Assembly: GCF_028389875.1 (NCBI RefSeq)
Contig: NC_084663.1
Location: 120,861,801-120,925,800 of the forward strand
From: Rhea pennata
Lineage: Eukaryota; Chordata; Aves; Rheiformes; Rheidae
Direction of reading: 5' to 3'
Length of the DNA stretch: 64,000 nt
Part shown: positions 13,728-24,800 of the stretch, one piece after another
Layout: every line of letters begins with the position of its first letter
Position numbering within the stretch: the first letter of the stretch is position 1
Translations under genes and position numbers: made by a program
Notes under the pieces: generated by a model
The model's database searches: none
The model's input: the letters and a program-made list of their open reading frames with translations, nothing else
What the model was told of the DNA's origin: nothing

Positions 13728-16565
13728 TCTGGCAGACTCACGGTCTGAGAAACTTCAGCCTCAAGTTTAGCAAACTTTTAAGCTACTCTGATTGGAGGTG
13801 CTGGGCATTCTCAACCAGAAGCCATGCTATCAGCTCCAAGTAATATATTTTTTAATGCTTCAACATAAGAAATATTATAAACTATTAAGAAGGAAAGAAA
13901 AATTGAAGTAAAATGGCCAGATTTTGCCCTTGCAAACAACAAGTTAATCTGGCTTACCTCAGTGGTCTGTAAAATCATAAATGAGGGAAGAATTACCTAA
14001 AGTTTAAGCCCTGTTTTCAGACTTTTACCTCTTTTGGCTGCCTGCCTTTGAGAGTCTACACCTCTGAAACAGCCTCCCTGATGTATTGTTTCCTGAAAAC
14101 AAAGAATACCAAAAGGCAAGCGTAATTATTCTCATTGTTAGATACTTGAAACAAACAGTAGGAGACATAAATTATGAGAAGACCTACAAGCCTGTAACTG
14201 ATGAGGAATAATGAACTACTGTAAAGACAGCAAAGGCATATAACATTTTACATATTAATAATGTAATCAAACTTTCCAAGATCACAGAACTTTCTCATTT
14301 TTTCAAAAATGAATCATAATATCTTGCCTTAGGGCATATTTTATCTGGACCATTTCATCTCTCCTCATTACCAGGTGACTGTAGGACAGCGGTCCTTTTA
14401 CTAATTGACTTGTTTAACCTTAAAATATCTAAACTGTTTTTTAGCTCTACCCTGTTGAAAGTCCAACACTCACGGCTAAAAACAGTTCATTATCAGTTTT
14501 CAAAAGTATGTGCGAGTTTTAAGTAGCATTGGGGCTTATCATTAGCAATAACACTCAAAAGGCTAAATATACCCTGGAACATCATGAACTAGCATTATAG
14601 TTGCTATTGGAGTTCATTCTGTAAAACACAATTCCATTTCACCTTCCTCTAGCCCCAGTAAAGCATTGCAGGGGTCTCCAGAGGCTCAGAAGGATAACAA
14701 TAAGACCTTATTTTACAAAGTCGATAGCTGCAAATCCCTCTCAGATCCACTGGGTTTTCCCTGTAGATTAGGTGTTAAGAATATTTCAGTGCTTGTGGAC
14801 TATTTTCCTAGTAACATATTCATTTTTATACAGACTTTTATTTTATGGGCTTAACAGAACAACTATAATCTTTTTTAGAATTTTGGGGAAAAAAAGAGCT
14901 CAAGTTTTTTTGTTGTTGTTGTTGTTAGAAAAGACTAGTATACAGAATACACTATTTAGCTCAAAGTCATTGGGATTGGTGGAATAATTTTGTTTCCAGT
15001 GGGATGAAGACTTCACCCATATTCAACAAAGCATCACTTCAATACTAAAAAGCCAAAGATACAAAATAAAGACCCACACTGTCAAACTGCAAATAATCTT
15101 TTGTTTTAACCAGAGAAACCTAATTATTCCTACTAATCACATACACCTAAATTGTCACTCCTTCTTCATTCTCATTCTTCATCCAAGTGTTGCTGAGACA
15201 CTTGGTCTGAAGTCTGTGGGACATGTGCAACCCTCAGTTCTTGAAATTACATTTATTACATCAGCATATCCATACTAGAAGCCAGTAATGTACTAAGGCA
15301 GGAGGAGGGGAAAGAAATGATATTCCATGTCCCTATGGCAGTCACTCAAGTGAGGAATGCAAGTTAAGTAAACTGTAGATTCGTACAGATTGTGGTAAAT
15401 ATATTCGCTACATCCAGACCTCAAAAGTTCTGCTACTGTCATGTTAGCATCAGGGTGACATAGGAAAAGTGGACAAAAAAAAAGCAAGTAATAAATATGG
15501 GCTACAGGAACTGACTTTGTGATGCATGAGATCATTTATTGCTTGACTTTCCAGAATGAGTTGATCACATAGACTATTATCAAAAAAAAAAAAAAAAAAA
15601 AAAAAGACAGCCAGCAACTTCCCAACTTTAAGCTGGCTGTGCAGACAAGCTGACATAGTCTATCACAAAATTTCTCTACATCTCAAAAAATGGGCACAAA
15701 TACAGACTTATAGCTCTACAAATGAGATGCTTATTTAAAAACATTTCCTGGTTGCAGCCTCTAACTGTGTGCAGCCTGGAACATGCCTGCAATCCCCTTG
15801 TTGAACATCTGGTGCATAGATGGGTTGGAACAGTAAAAACATTCACATCATACTCCATGCAATTACCTCCCCAAAGTGACTGATGTCCAGATTTTCAGGA
15901 GGGCTCTGTACCACATCTCCTTCATTTCCCACAAAATATTGAGTTCTAGGTAGTTCTGAAAAATCTTGACCAAGCTTACTAGTTGCCTTAACATTCATGA
16001 ACTAGCAACTCTTTCTACTCTTATTATTAATAGTAAATGAATAGTCTAACTTGCTGGGCAAGTAGATTGCAGCCCTGCACAGTTATGAAAGTATCTGAGT
16101 AATCTCAGCAGTGTGTGCCAGCTCTGATGTGTTATTTTTTAAAATGCTGTTATAGTTCACTTCATGTTTAATTTTTCATAGTTTATAAATTTATAACCAT
16201 CGCTGTTTGTAGTGCAGGAAAGTCTAGAATCAGAAGGTCGATGCTGTATTATTTTAAGGTCTAACCCACAAATGATTTCTTCTGTGGTGTCTGTTACAGA
16301 ACAGAGTTCAAGAAGCCTGCAGAGTTTTCTGAGGAGAAATAACCCTTGTTTTGTGAGTGGTCAGTGCATTCACCATGAATCCTGCAGTCTGCCTCAGACC
16401 TAGGGCAGAAACTCAAAGGTCCACTCTCCCAGCTATCAATAAAAAATACACCAGGCCCACAGTCAGCAAGATTCAAATCATATGCAATATGAAATGAGTG
16501 AAACATCCATGATATCAGAAGAATTAGTATCACCAATATTGTAGTATTGGGGTGCTCATGACCCA
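13728..16565. other. Intergenic, A24 run only
   Basis: No gene recognised. A run of 24 A lies at 15582-15605 and a short TTG repeat near 14912-14926. Confidence 0.55.
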
Positions 16566-17036
16566 TTAATCTGATATTGATCTTGAGCCATGCTCTGCAC
16601 TAGCATTTCGGCCTACTTGTGCACCAGCCTCACTTTTAGACACTCGGACCCGCAGCTGTATTTCTGCCTCCTCTGCCTTTGCTCCTTCCCTTTTTCTCCA
16701 AGGAAGGATGGTGACACCTGTGCAGCCTCTCTGCTCTAGCAGCGGAACAAGCTGAGAAAAGCTCTTTTCCACATTGCCTCCCTCTGGTTGGTGACACATC
16801 ACTCTTTCCCAAAGGGATGAGGTAGAACAGAGTAGAGGGTGTTGTGCATGCAGGTTTGGGGACCCAGGGGAGAGAGAATACATCTTGGGGCACTGAGCTG
16901 TTCTATGAGAGCGAGGCCGCACCCAGAGGGACAGGAGCTTGATTCCTGAGTGGAGCTTGCTGACATGGAAGACTGCTCCAGGGAAGAAGGTGCAGAATAG
17001 GGTCCCCAGCACGCAACTGGGTGACAGCCTCTGCAC
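16566..17036 (-). other. 156-codon open frame of unknown status, probably non-coding
   Basis: This is the longest open frame outside the CpG island, in a locally GC-richer segment. The protein is Ser/Pro/His-rich at first and Lys/Glu/Ala-rich near the end, with no motif I recognise. Two other minus-strand frames overlap it, which points to composition rather than selection. No TATA box, splice pattern or nearby coding gene supports it. Confidence 0.2.
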
Positions 17037-20000
17037 AAAACAAAGTCTGCTGTGATAGGTTCCCAGATCAGCCAGGCTTCAATAGTGACTATATGTCTTT
17101 AGTGACAACTAGGGAAAACATGTTGCTTGTTTTTTTAATGGAACTTTGACAGAAGACAGCTGGACCTGCAACATCACATACTCAACTTTAGCCACACAGA
17201 TATATCATTACTAATAAAACTGAATTGCATAAACAATGATCAGCAAAGAATACAGCCCTACTAAGATTCTTCTACCCATGGTAAAGCGATGAAGGCATTA
17301 AGCATTTGGACCTACATCCACAACCACATACTCTTCAGCCACATGAGGCATTTTGAATGAGATTTATACACTGTGCATATGCTCAGTTCTTAAGCAAGGC
17401 CACAGACTGTTCATCCCCTCACTCTGGCACAGCAGAGATATCACTGTAGCCACAGCAGTATCACTGGATTTGCTCTCCGAACCGCAGGGCGCACAGCTCC
17501 TCCCACAGGGCAGCTGGTTTGTTCTTTGCCTTCAAAGACATTCTGCCTTGGCAGACACTCAGCAGAGCCTGACCATGTGGTCTCTGCTGCTGTTTGCTTG
17601 TTTGGTGTTGTTATTTACCAACAACATTTCACTGGATCAGGCCTAAAGTATAATAAAAGCTGAGAGAAAGAAAACAATCACACACAGAGAAGTCCATTTC
17701 CCAGTTAGGTCCAGGAAGACCAAAATCTCCCCCCTCTTAAGACTACTGCACTCTGCAAATTAACCATTTGCACACCACAGATTGGCTGATCTTCTCTCTG
17801 TACTACTGTGCAATTAAGTAAAGAGCAATCAGTCTTAAAACTGTAGTATTGATTAACTTCAACAGTAGAAATACAGAAAGTAGACAAAGGCATTTTAGAA
17901 GTGGAGTCTGTATTTTGTGTCTGTTTTCTCTTATTATTGCCTAATGATAGCATAGGTCAGCCTGACTTCTTCAGATGCACAGCAGAGGACTGCCTCAACC
18001 TGAACAGCTAATAGCTTTCTCTTTTGGAAGCAGAGAATCTCTTCTTAGTCATCCAAAGTGTCTTTATTCCTATCAGTCCAAAACTTCCGCTGCCTCCAGC
18101 CTTCTTCTCCGTTCGTTTTTGTTTTCCCAACAGTCCCGATATAATACTGTTGTATAGTAACTGTCCCTCTGACTTAATGTGCCTTGTCCATAAGACAGAG
18201 CAGTTCCATGTCTGTAAAATGCTGTTTTCTGTAAATATAGATGGAAGGTTATGCCACAGAGACAGATGCAAAAAAGTCAGTTCACTTTGGAGAGCCTTAA
18301 GATTTAAGGCACAGTGATTCAAGTTTTTAAATGAGTGTTTGAAGAGACCAATTTGCATAGGCTGAAATCTAAAGATTAAGAATTTATTGAAAAAATATAT
18401 ACTTAGAATAACAAAAATACAGAAATGAAGATTTTCCAAATATTCTACAAAACAAGGAGATCAGACACTAAAATTGTGTCTATTTGCAGTAGTTCATTTA
18501 TTTTGTGTATGTGGTACACAAAAAAATATATGCATTGAATGTTGTTGCACTGCATACAGATGATTTCGTCTCTCAGGAATGTTTTGGATATACTTATGTT
18601 CAGCTCTCTGGGAGGACTTTATAACACTGTCTTTCAAGAACAGCTGTTTACATTGCTCTTTAGGACCCATTCCTACCTCTGTTCATGAATTCATTAGGGC
18701 TACTCACCAGTACAGTCACATGGTACAGTCTCAGCCTTATCAGTCTCTTAGGTAAATAAAGGAGAGATGAAGCAAGACAGAAAGCACACAGCACACTATT
18801 GTATGAACTTGAGTCCTGTTGTGATCATGAGAAGGGAGCACAGAAAGGTTATGCACACACCACTTCATATGCAGTGGCTGTCTGAGATACATGTACTACC
18901 AGGCTTACCTAGGCCTGTGCATAACAGGACGAGAACTTTTAACAAACAGTTAAATACGACAAAAAGACAAGTTTTCACTTGAACACTTAAAGGCTATGCT
19001 GTATCTTTCAAAGTATGCTATACTTTGAAAACTATACACTTCCACTGACTGGGATTGCTTTATCCAGAAGTACAGTAATGTATCTTAGCAACAGCAGCAA
19101 GAGGGAAGACTTACTGTACTGTAAAAGAATTAAACCAAAATGTATATAGCTGCTCACTGTTATAAATATATCCCTGCCACTCTGAGGGGGTGTTCAGTTA
19201 TACTCCTCATTACTTTTCACATTGCCTTTTTCAAAGGGGCAGGGGCATTTCTCTAGTTTTCAGTTCACCCATGAAGAAGCCTAACCCTTTTCATTCCCCT
19301 TCAGCTTCACCTATGACTAGACAGGCCTTCCAGCATAACCTGTTACTATTCCTCTTACATTAGAAAAAGCTGTTACTGCAGCAACCTGGAGATAACCTGT
19401 TCCGGTGAGCAAAGCTGCCACTCCCTCACATATTCAGCTGTCATCACTCTAGAGCAGTGTTTTCCAACTTCATGCTCCAGAGCAGGTGAGACTAAGCATA
19501 CCAGGACTGGAATGTTTCACTTTCCTACTTGTCAGGCAAGTAAAAAGCTTCCTGTTGCCGGGGGTTTGCGCAGTTTCACCTTTTACTAAGAGATGCAGTT
19601 TCCCAGAAATAAAATATTCTTCTGAGTGCAAACTTCATCTATGCCCTCTCAAGTCCTCAGTCAGGACAATTCTGTTGCCAGCCACAGCACAGCAAGGTTA
19701 AGAGCACTCTAGTCTGTTTCTCCCTATGGAGACCTCGGCAGGCAGCAGGGAAAATGGCATGGACCACATCCACTTTGTGCTGCGGATGCATGAGAAAGCA
19801 CTGAACCACACCAGAGGCATTGAAATGATCTAAGGGAGAAGTTACAAAGAGAGGAGAAAAGTCTCCAGAATTTGAGTCACAACACAGAGGTGACTCACTG
19901 AAAACTCGATGGAAAAAAAATGAAAACTCCTTTTTTCTTTAAGTAGAGGTAGGGAAGCTCCAATTTCTCTTTAATGGAAAACCGCCTCATGTGAATAGCT

Positions 20001-20599
20001 TTCCAGCAAGTAGTGTGCTTTGTCTCCCCAAGAATGAGCAACAGTACTGTTTACCTCCTAGGGATACTTCATTTAATGCATGTGAAACACTTGGAAATGT
20101 TTGGGAGGCATCATATGGAGAAAAAGAGGGAACCCTTGTTGTTTTCAATGGCAGGGGAGAGCTCTCTTTCTCAGTCTGTGCAACTTCGAGCAGGTTTACA
20201 CACAAAAACAGAACAGGTGGTTGCCTAGGACAACAAATTGGTCAGGGGATCCTGAGAGTGTGCATGATTTAGATGATTTAGGGCTGGACATTTTTCACTT
20301 AATGTAGTATAGAGGATGGGGGGAAGACAACAGAGAAGGGAACAAACAATCCCCAAATGACTCCGCTCGGACTTGTCCAGTATTATTTTTTCAAGGATTT
20401 TTGACTGTTCTAATTATCTCTCTAGCACTGTCATTGCTCCAGAGGTGTAAGGACTGATTTGTCCTAAGCGTTCCCATCGTTAAAAGCCTCACTGGATTAT
20501 CGTTATTCATCCTGCACGTGATGAAGACGTTTAAAGCCTCACAGTCTTTCTAATAAACGGATGCCTTTCATGCCTCGCTCCAGTACAACCCGGCGTTAA
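17037..20599. other. Intergenic, upstream of the BACE2 CpG island
   Basis: Mostly AT-rich, with no recognised exon or repeat. Overlapping + frames at 19991-20307 are short and unlike any known protein. Distal promoter elements may lie here but cannot be specified. Confidence 0.5.
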
Positions 20600-20980
20600 T
20601 ACGGACACGAATTTCCCCCCACAGCCCGCTCCCACACTCGCTCTCCACAACAAACGCCGCCGCTGTCAACACGCCGGCTGCTGTTACCTACTCCACAGCC
20701 AGGCGCTCCTGCGGAGCCACCCGAGCAGCCCCGGCTGGCGGCCGCCCAGGAGCGGCCCCGTACCAAGGCACCGGCGCCCTCCTCCTCCTCGCTCGTGACA
20801 ACGCCCGGGGCTCCGGCTGCCTCCAGGCCGTGCCGCCCTCCACCGCGGCCTCCGTTCCCGCGGGGTCCTCAGCCGCCGCCTCACCGCGGCCGACAGAGCC
20901 CGGCCCGGAGGACGATTTCCAGGGGCAACTTCACGGCGAGGCGGGTCACCCCGACAGGCCCCGCTAGCAAGCGGCGCCTC

Positions 20981-21014
20981 CTCCTCTCCTCTCCTCTCCT
21001 CTCCTCTCCTCTCC
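20981..21014 (+). repeat. (CTCCT)n pentanucleotide microsatellite in the promoter
   Basis: Six uninterrupted CTCCT units plus a partial one. A polypyrimidine-strand repeat like this can form non-B DNA and is likely length-variable between individuals. Confidence 0.9.
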
Positions 21015-21063
21015 CCGCCGCCGCCACCCCCGCGCCCGCGCCGCGGCCCCGCCGCCGCTGAGC

Positions 21064-21097
21064 CGGTGGGGAGGAGCCGCCGGTGGGGAGGAGCCGC
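21064..21097 (+). repeat. 17-bp perfect tandem duplication in the promoter
   Basis: The unit CGGTGGGGAGGAGCCGC occurs twice in direct succession. It is G-rich and contains a GGGGAGGAG block of the kind bound by Sp/KLF or MAZ zinc-finger proteins; that binding is inferred. Confidence 0.9.
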
Positions 21098-21361
21098 CGG
21101 AGGCGGAGGGGGCGCCAAGCCCCCCCCTCCGGCGCGGAGCCGCGTTTCTCCGCCCTGCCAGCGTCCCTTTCAGGCTTTGGGAAACTTTTCCGCCGCCGGC
21201 CGCGGCCCGTCACATCCGCTAGCAGGAGCTGCGGGCTGCGCCGCGCCGGGCAAGTTTCTCAGCGAGCCGCGGCGGGAGGGGAGCAACTTTCCCGCTCGCC
21301 CCCCGGGCAGGGGGAGCGGCCGGGGCCGTGCGGGAGAAAGCCGTGCGAGGAGGAGCTCGCC

Positions 21362-21440
21362 TTGGGGGGGGGGGGGAGATGAAGCCGGGGCGTGGGGAAG
21401 CCGCTCCCTCCTTCCTCCTCCTCCTCCTCCTCCCCCTCCT
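21362..21440 (+). repeat. G13 run and CTC trinucleotide repeat in the 5' leader
   Basis: A 13-base G run at 21364-21376 is followed by a CTC/TCC repeat at about 21409-21440, just upstream of the start codon. It lies inside the upstream ORF and would be structured in RNA. Confidence 0.85.
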
Positions 21441-21489
21441 TCCCGGCTGCTCCAGTCCCGCGGGCAGGCGGCCGCTGCCTCCTGCCTGA
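21379..21489 (+). CDS. Upstream ORF in the putative BACE2 leader
   Basis: ATG at 21379, 36 sense codons and TGA at 21487-21489, ending 36 nt before the BACE2 ATG. The peptide is leucine-rich because of a CTC repeat. The ATG context has G at -3 but A at +4, so it is moderate. It matters only if transcription starts upstream of 21379, which is inferred, not shown. It is unlikely to make a functional peptide; a translational-control role is the more reasonable possibility. Confidence 0.35.
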   Translation: MKPGRGEAAPSFLLLLLLPLLPGCSSPAGRRPLPPA

Positions 21490-21525
21490 GCCGCTTGAGT
21501 TGGGAAGTGCCTCGCTGCCGCCGGG

Positions 21526-21840
21526 ATGGGCACGTCGCTGGCTGCTCCCAGCATCCTGCTCCTCCTGGCCGGCGCCGCGGGGCTCTGCCGGGCGCACTTC
21601 TCCCTGCCCCTCCGCGTGTCCCCCCCGGCCGCCCCCGGCGGGTCGCCGCCCGCCCCGGTGCTGCTGAGGCCGGCGAGCAGCAGCCGGCGGCAGCAGGAGC
21701 CCCTCGGTGACACGGACGGCTTGGCCTTGGCCTCGGATCCCAGGGGCGCCATCAACTTTTTAGCCATGGTGGAGAATCTGCAGGGGGACTCCGGCCGGGG
21801 CTACTACCTGGAGATGCTGATCGGGACCCCGCCGCAGACG
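21526..21840 (+). CDS. BACE2: BACE2 coding exon 1 (signal peptide, propeptide, start of protease)
   Basis: 105 codons ending at ...LIGTPPQT, phase 0, donor ACG|gtagga. The ATG has G at -3 and G at +4 (strong Kozak context), and an in-frame TGA at 21496-21498 rules out an N-terminal extension. Residues 1-23 form a signal peptide with an LLLLAGAAG core and likely cleavage after CRA. The propeptide is Pro/Ala-rich with a basic SSSRRQ stretch. The exon sits in a CpG island and is very GC-rich. The N-terminal 70 residues differ most from mammals, as is usual for this family. Confidence 0.97.
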
Positions 21841-24800
21841 GTAGGAGCGGCCCGGGGCCAGCGGGCGGGCGGGCGGGCGGCGGCGGCCCGGGGGGCGCCC
21901 CGCGGCGAGGCGCGGGGGCCGTTGGGAGGGGGCGAGGGCCGTTGGGGAGGGGTGGGGAGGGGGGGCTCGGGGGCCGTTGAGGGGGGAGGCGAAATGGACT
22001 CAGGGACCGTTAGGGGGGGAGGGGCGAGGTGCCCCGAACTCCTCCTCAGCGGGCGGCCGGCGCTGCCGCTCCCCGAAACGCAACTTTCTCCGGCGGCTCC
22101 CGGGATGCTGGTGTCGCGCCTCGGCTGAGTTATGAAATCAGGGCGGGACGCAACTTCTATTAATGTTGTCCTTTATCGCACGGGCTGCAAAATCTTTAAT
22201 AAAGTCGCCTGCGCGGGCACTGAGAGGTGATTGTGCGTGGGCTGGGCTGGAGCCCTCTTCACAGGGAAATGCTGTGCACGCAGAGACAAGACAGACAGAC
22301 AGGCAGACACACACGCGCACGCACGAAGAAGGGAATGGTGTGGAGGAGTGAAAAGCTCCCTTCGCTGTTCCGAGAGGCAAGCGAAGCTCACTTTCTCTCT
22401 CCTTTTTTTCTGGGTTCCCCCCTCCACCCTCTCTTTAAGTCGTTGAATGCGGTGTCTCTGTGGCGGTGAATTACTTACAGATGTTACACAGGCGAGCGGT
22501 GGCAGCAAGTTTTAAAGGACCGAGTTGGAGGCTCTCCCTCCCGCGCTCCCTTTTAAGTTCCAGCCGGTATTGTTATGTGAGGAAAAACAAGGGAAATGAC
22601 AAGATATTATATAAAGCTCAGCTCACGTACCGTTGCATAGGTCTCAAATTTTCTGAAATGTAGCGTTTTCATTCATTGGCACTTCGTGTGAAAAGCTAAT
22701 GTTCCCTGTCATGGTAATTGTAAGCAAATCCTGCAGAGCTGGAACTCTTATTTCAAGCTGTTTAATGTAATTTTGATTCAAAGTGAGTTGTTCTGTCAGT
22801 CAAAATGATTGTATTTGAGAGTCATAGTTTGGTTGGTTTGTTTTCTTGTTTTCTTTAAGGCTGCTTTGCATTGTGATTGGGTGGTTTGATAGGTACTCCC
22901 ACTGCCCCCGTAAAAATCACTCAAAATACTCTTGCTCAGCTAAGCAATTGCTAGGCAGAAACAGTTTCTTCTTTTGAGATATTCTTATTAACAATACAGA
23001 GCCTTTATGTGTTTTGAATATCCTTTCCAAGTAGAGTGCATTTCCCCAAACCTCTCCATTTGTCTTCAACAGTGTTTCTGAAGTTTTCTAATGTAGTTGC
23101 TCTTTCATCTGTGTCATGAGACGCCACGAGAAGTGCTGCTGGCTGGTCAGTGGGGTGACTAGTCAGCTGAGCAGGGATTAGTTTCCTGAAAGCCCTTGGG
23201 GTTTTGCCTCAGAACTTTTCATATATTTCTGCAGTTTGAGTCCTTGTGTTGTTCTCTATGCATGCAAAAGTCCTCCTTTAGCTCCTCTCCATAATAAAAA
23301 GCCAATGAATCTTCAAATGCCTAACCAACAGGAATTGTTTAGCTATTAAATGTTTGGACTTGTGTGAAATCTTTTTTTTTTCTCACTTTTTTTACACTCG
23401 GATATAAGAAGAGAATTGCTCATGTTGTCACTCTAATTGAAATGTATGACAGCAGGATCAATGCATGTATTTTTTAAAAAAAGTTGCCTTGTTTTATGGT
23501 CAATAAATATAGTTAAGAAGCCTAACCAGATCTGATATATCAAGGCGTTGCCCAGTAGCCACAGAGGCCATGCAACAGTTTTTCTTCTGTGGTGTTCACT
23601 GTGTATTTGTTCAGTTCTTTTAGTGCGGTAGAATGTGTTCTTCATTACTCCGGGGGACGTTCAGTATTGGCTTCAACTAGAATCAAGATACTAGATTTGA
23701 TTGGACTAATAATCCAATTCAGTATTTCTCAAATTAAAAATATAATTTTAGGTAGGAAATAGTAAATAGAAAGCTTACCTCCTTATGTGTCTCGGGGGTT
23801 CTCAAATAGAAAGAAATGGAAAAGGAAAATTGGGACAGGCTTTTGATAAGGTAACAGAAGGTCTAGTAGGAGAAATGTGCTGCTCTCAGTGTACTTTGAG
23901 ACTTAACTTACACTTAACAGCTAGCATTTCTTGTAAATACAAGTGATGTAAGGTTTCACATAAACTTGATTTAATGTTTTTCCATCTGAAAAAAACTCTG
24001 AATCTCGTTGCAAAGCTTGTATTATTTTGAATTAGTTCTGAATTCTTTCAAAGTTAATTATTTAAAAGACCACAACTGGTGTTTAGCATGTGTTAACATG
24101 AGTTTTGACCAACACAGGTTTAGCACTTGTGAAGTTCTGCCCACAAAGACTGTAAATAGTTATAAATGTGTTTGTATTTACAAATTAAAATTTCAGTGTG
24201 TAGTGACTCAGTGCAGTACAGGTAAAATTTGGTTTCTACTCTTGATAGAGAGGAATTTGTATCGTGGTCCCTGCCTGGAACTGGAAGACTTAAAGATCAC
24301 CAATGTACTTGTTGTTTCTCTGCTTCACAGTAAGTAGTATAAAGTTGGTGTGCCACTGCAGGCTGGTTCTATTTGAGTCCTTAACAGTGCTAATACTAAA
24401 AGCCTGTATCTTGATACTGTCAAGTGTTTGAATCATCCTAAACTCTTTGGGAAGTAGTCACTAAAGTCAAGAGTAGGTTATGCTCAGGTACAAAAGATGT
24501 CACTTCTTAATTTGCTTTTCCCCTCTGACTTTGCCCCATGGTAAAACGTGCTGTGTAAAGCGATACTCAGACATGCTTTACTCTCATACCCCTGTGGTGT
24601 GGGATCCCCCTGGCCTAACTCCCTTCCTCACTCAGTCCTTTCCCAGGACTGCTGACCCTGCAAATCTGCGCTGACATTTTGCCAAGGAGAAAGAAGAATA
24701 TTGTCAACAAGGAAGAGTTAAAGCCTGGCTCCCTTCTGCACTGTTGAAGCAGAGAGGTGGACAGCAGAGTTGTTGCTGGATACAACATCTCAGGGGAAGC

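Larger units (their letters stand above)
20600..21525 (+). promoter_or_regulatory. BACE2: CpG-island promoter and 5' leader of BACE2
   Basis: Sequence composition switches abruptly from AT-rich to very GC- and CpG-rich near 20600 and stays so to about 22110, straddling the start codon. No TATA box is seen in the last few hundred bases, as expected for a CpG-island promoter with dispersed initiation. GC-rich Sp/KLF-type sites are plentiful. A CACGTG E-box lies just outside at about 20516, and a GGGAAACTTTTCC kappaB-like site is at about 21179-21191. The transcription start cannot be placed from sequence alone. Confidence 0.8.

Noticed and set aside
1..20600. DSCAM exons or another neighbour gene
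   Set aside because: No immunoglobulin, fibronectin or other recognisable coding segment with splice sites was found on either strand.
21066..21710. 214-codon + frame and the 182-codon minus frame at 21219-21767
   Set aside because: Low-complexity Pro/Arg/Ala/Gly products of CpG-island composition that overlap the real BACE2 exon 1 in other frames.
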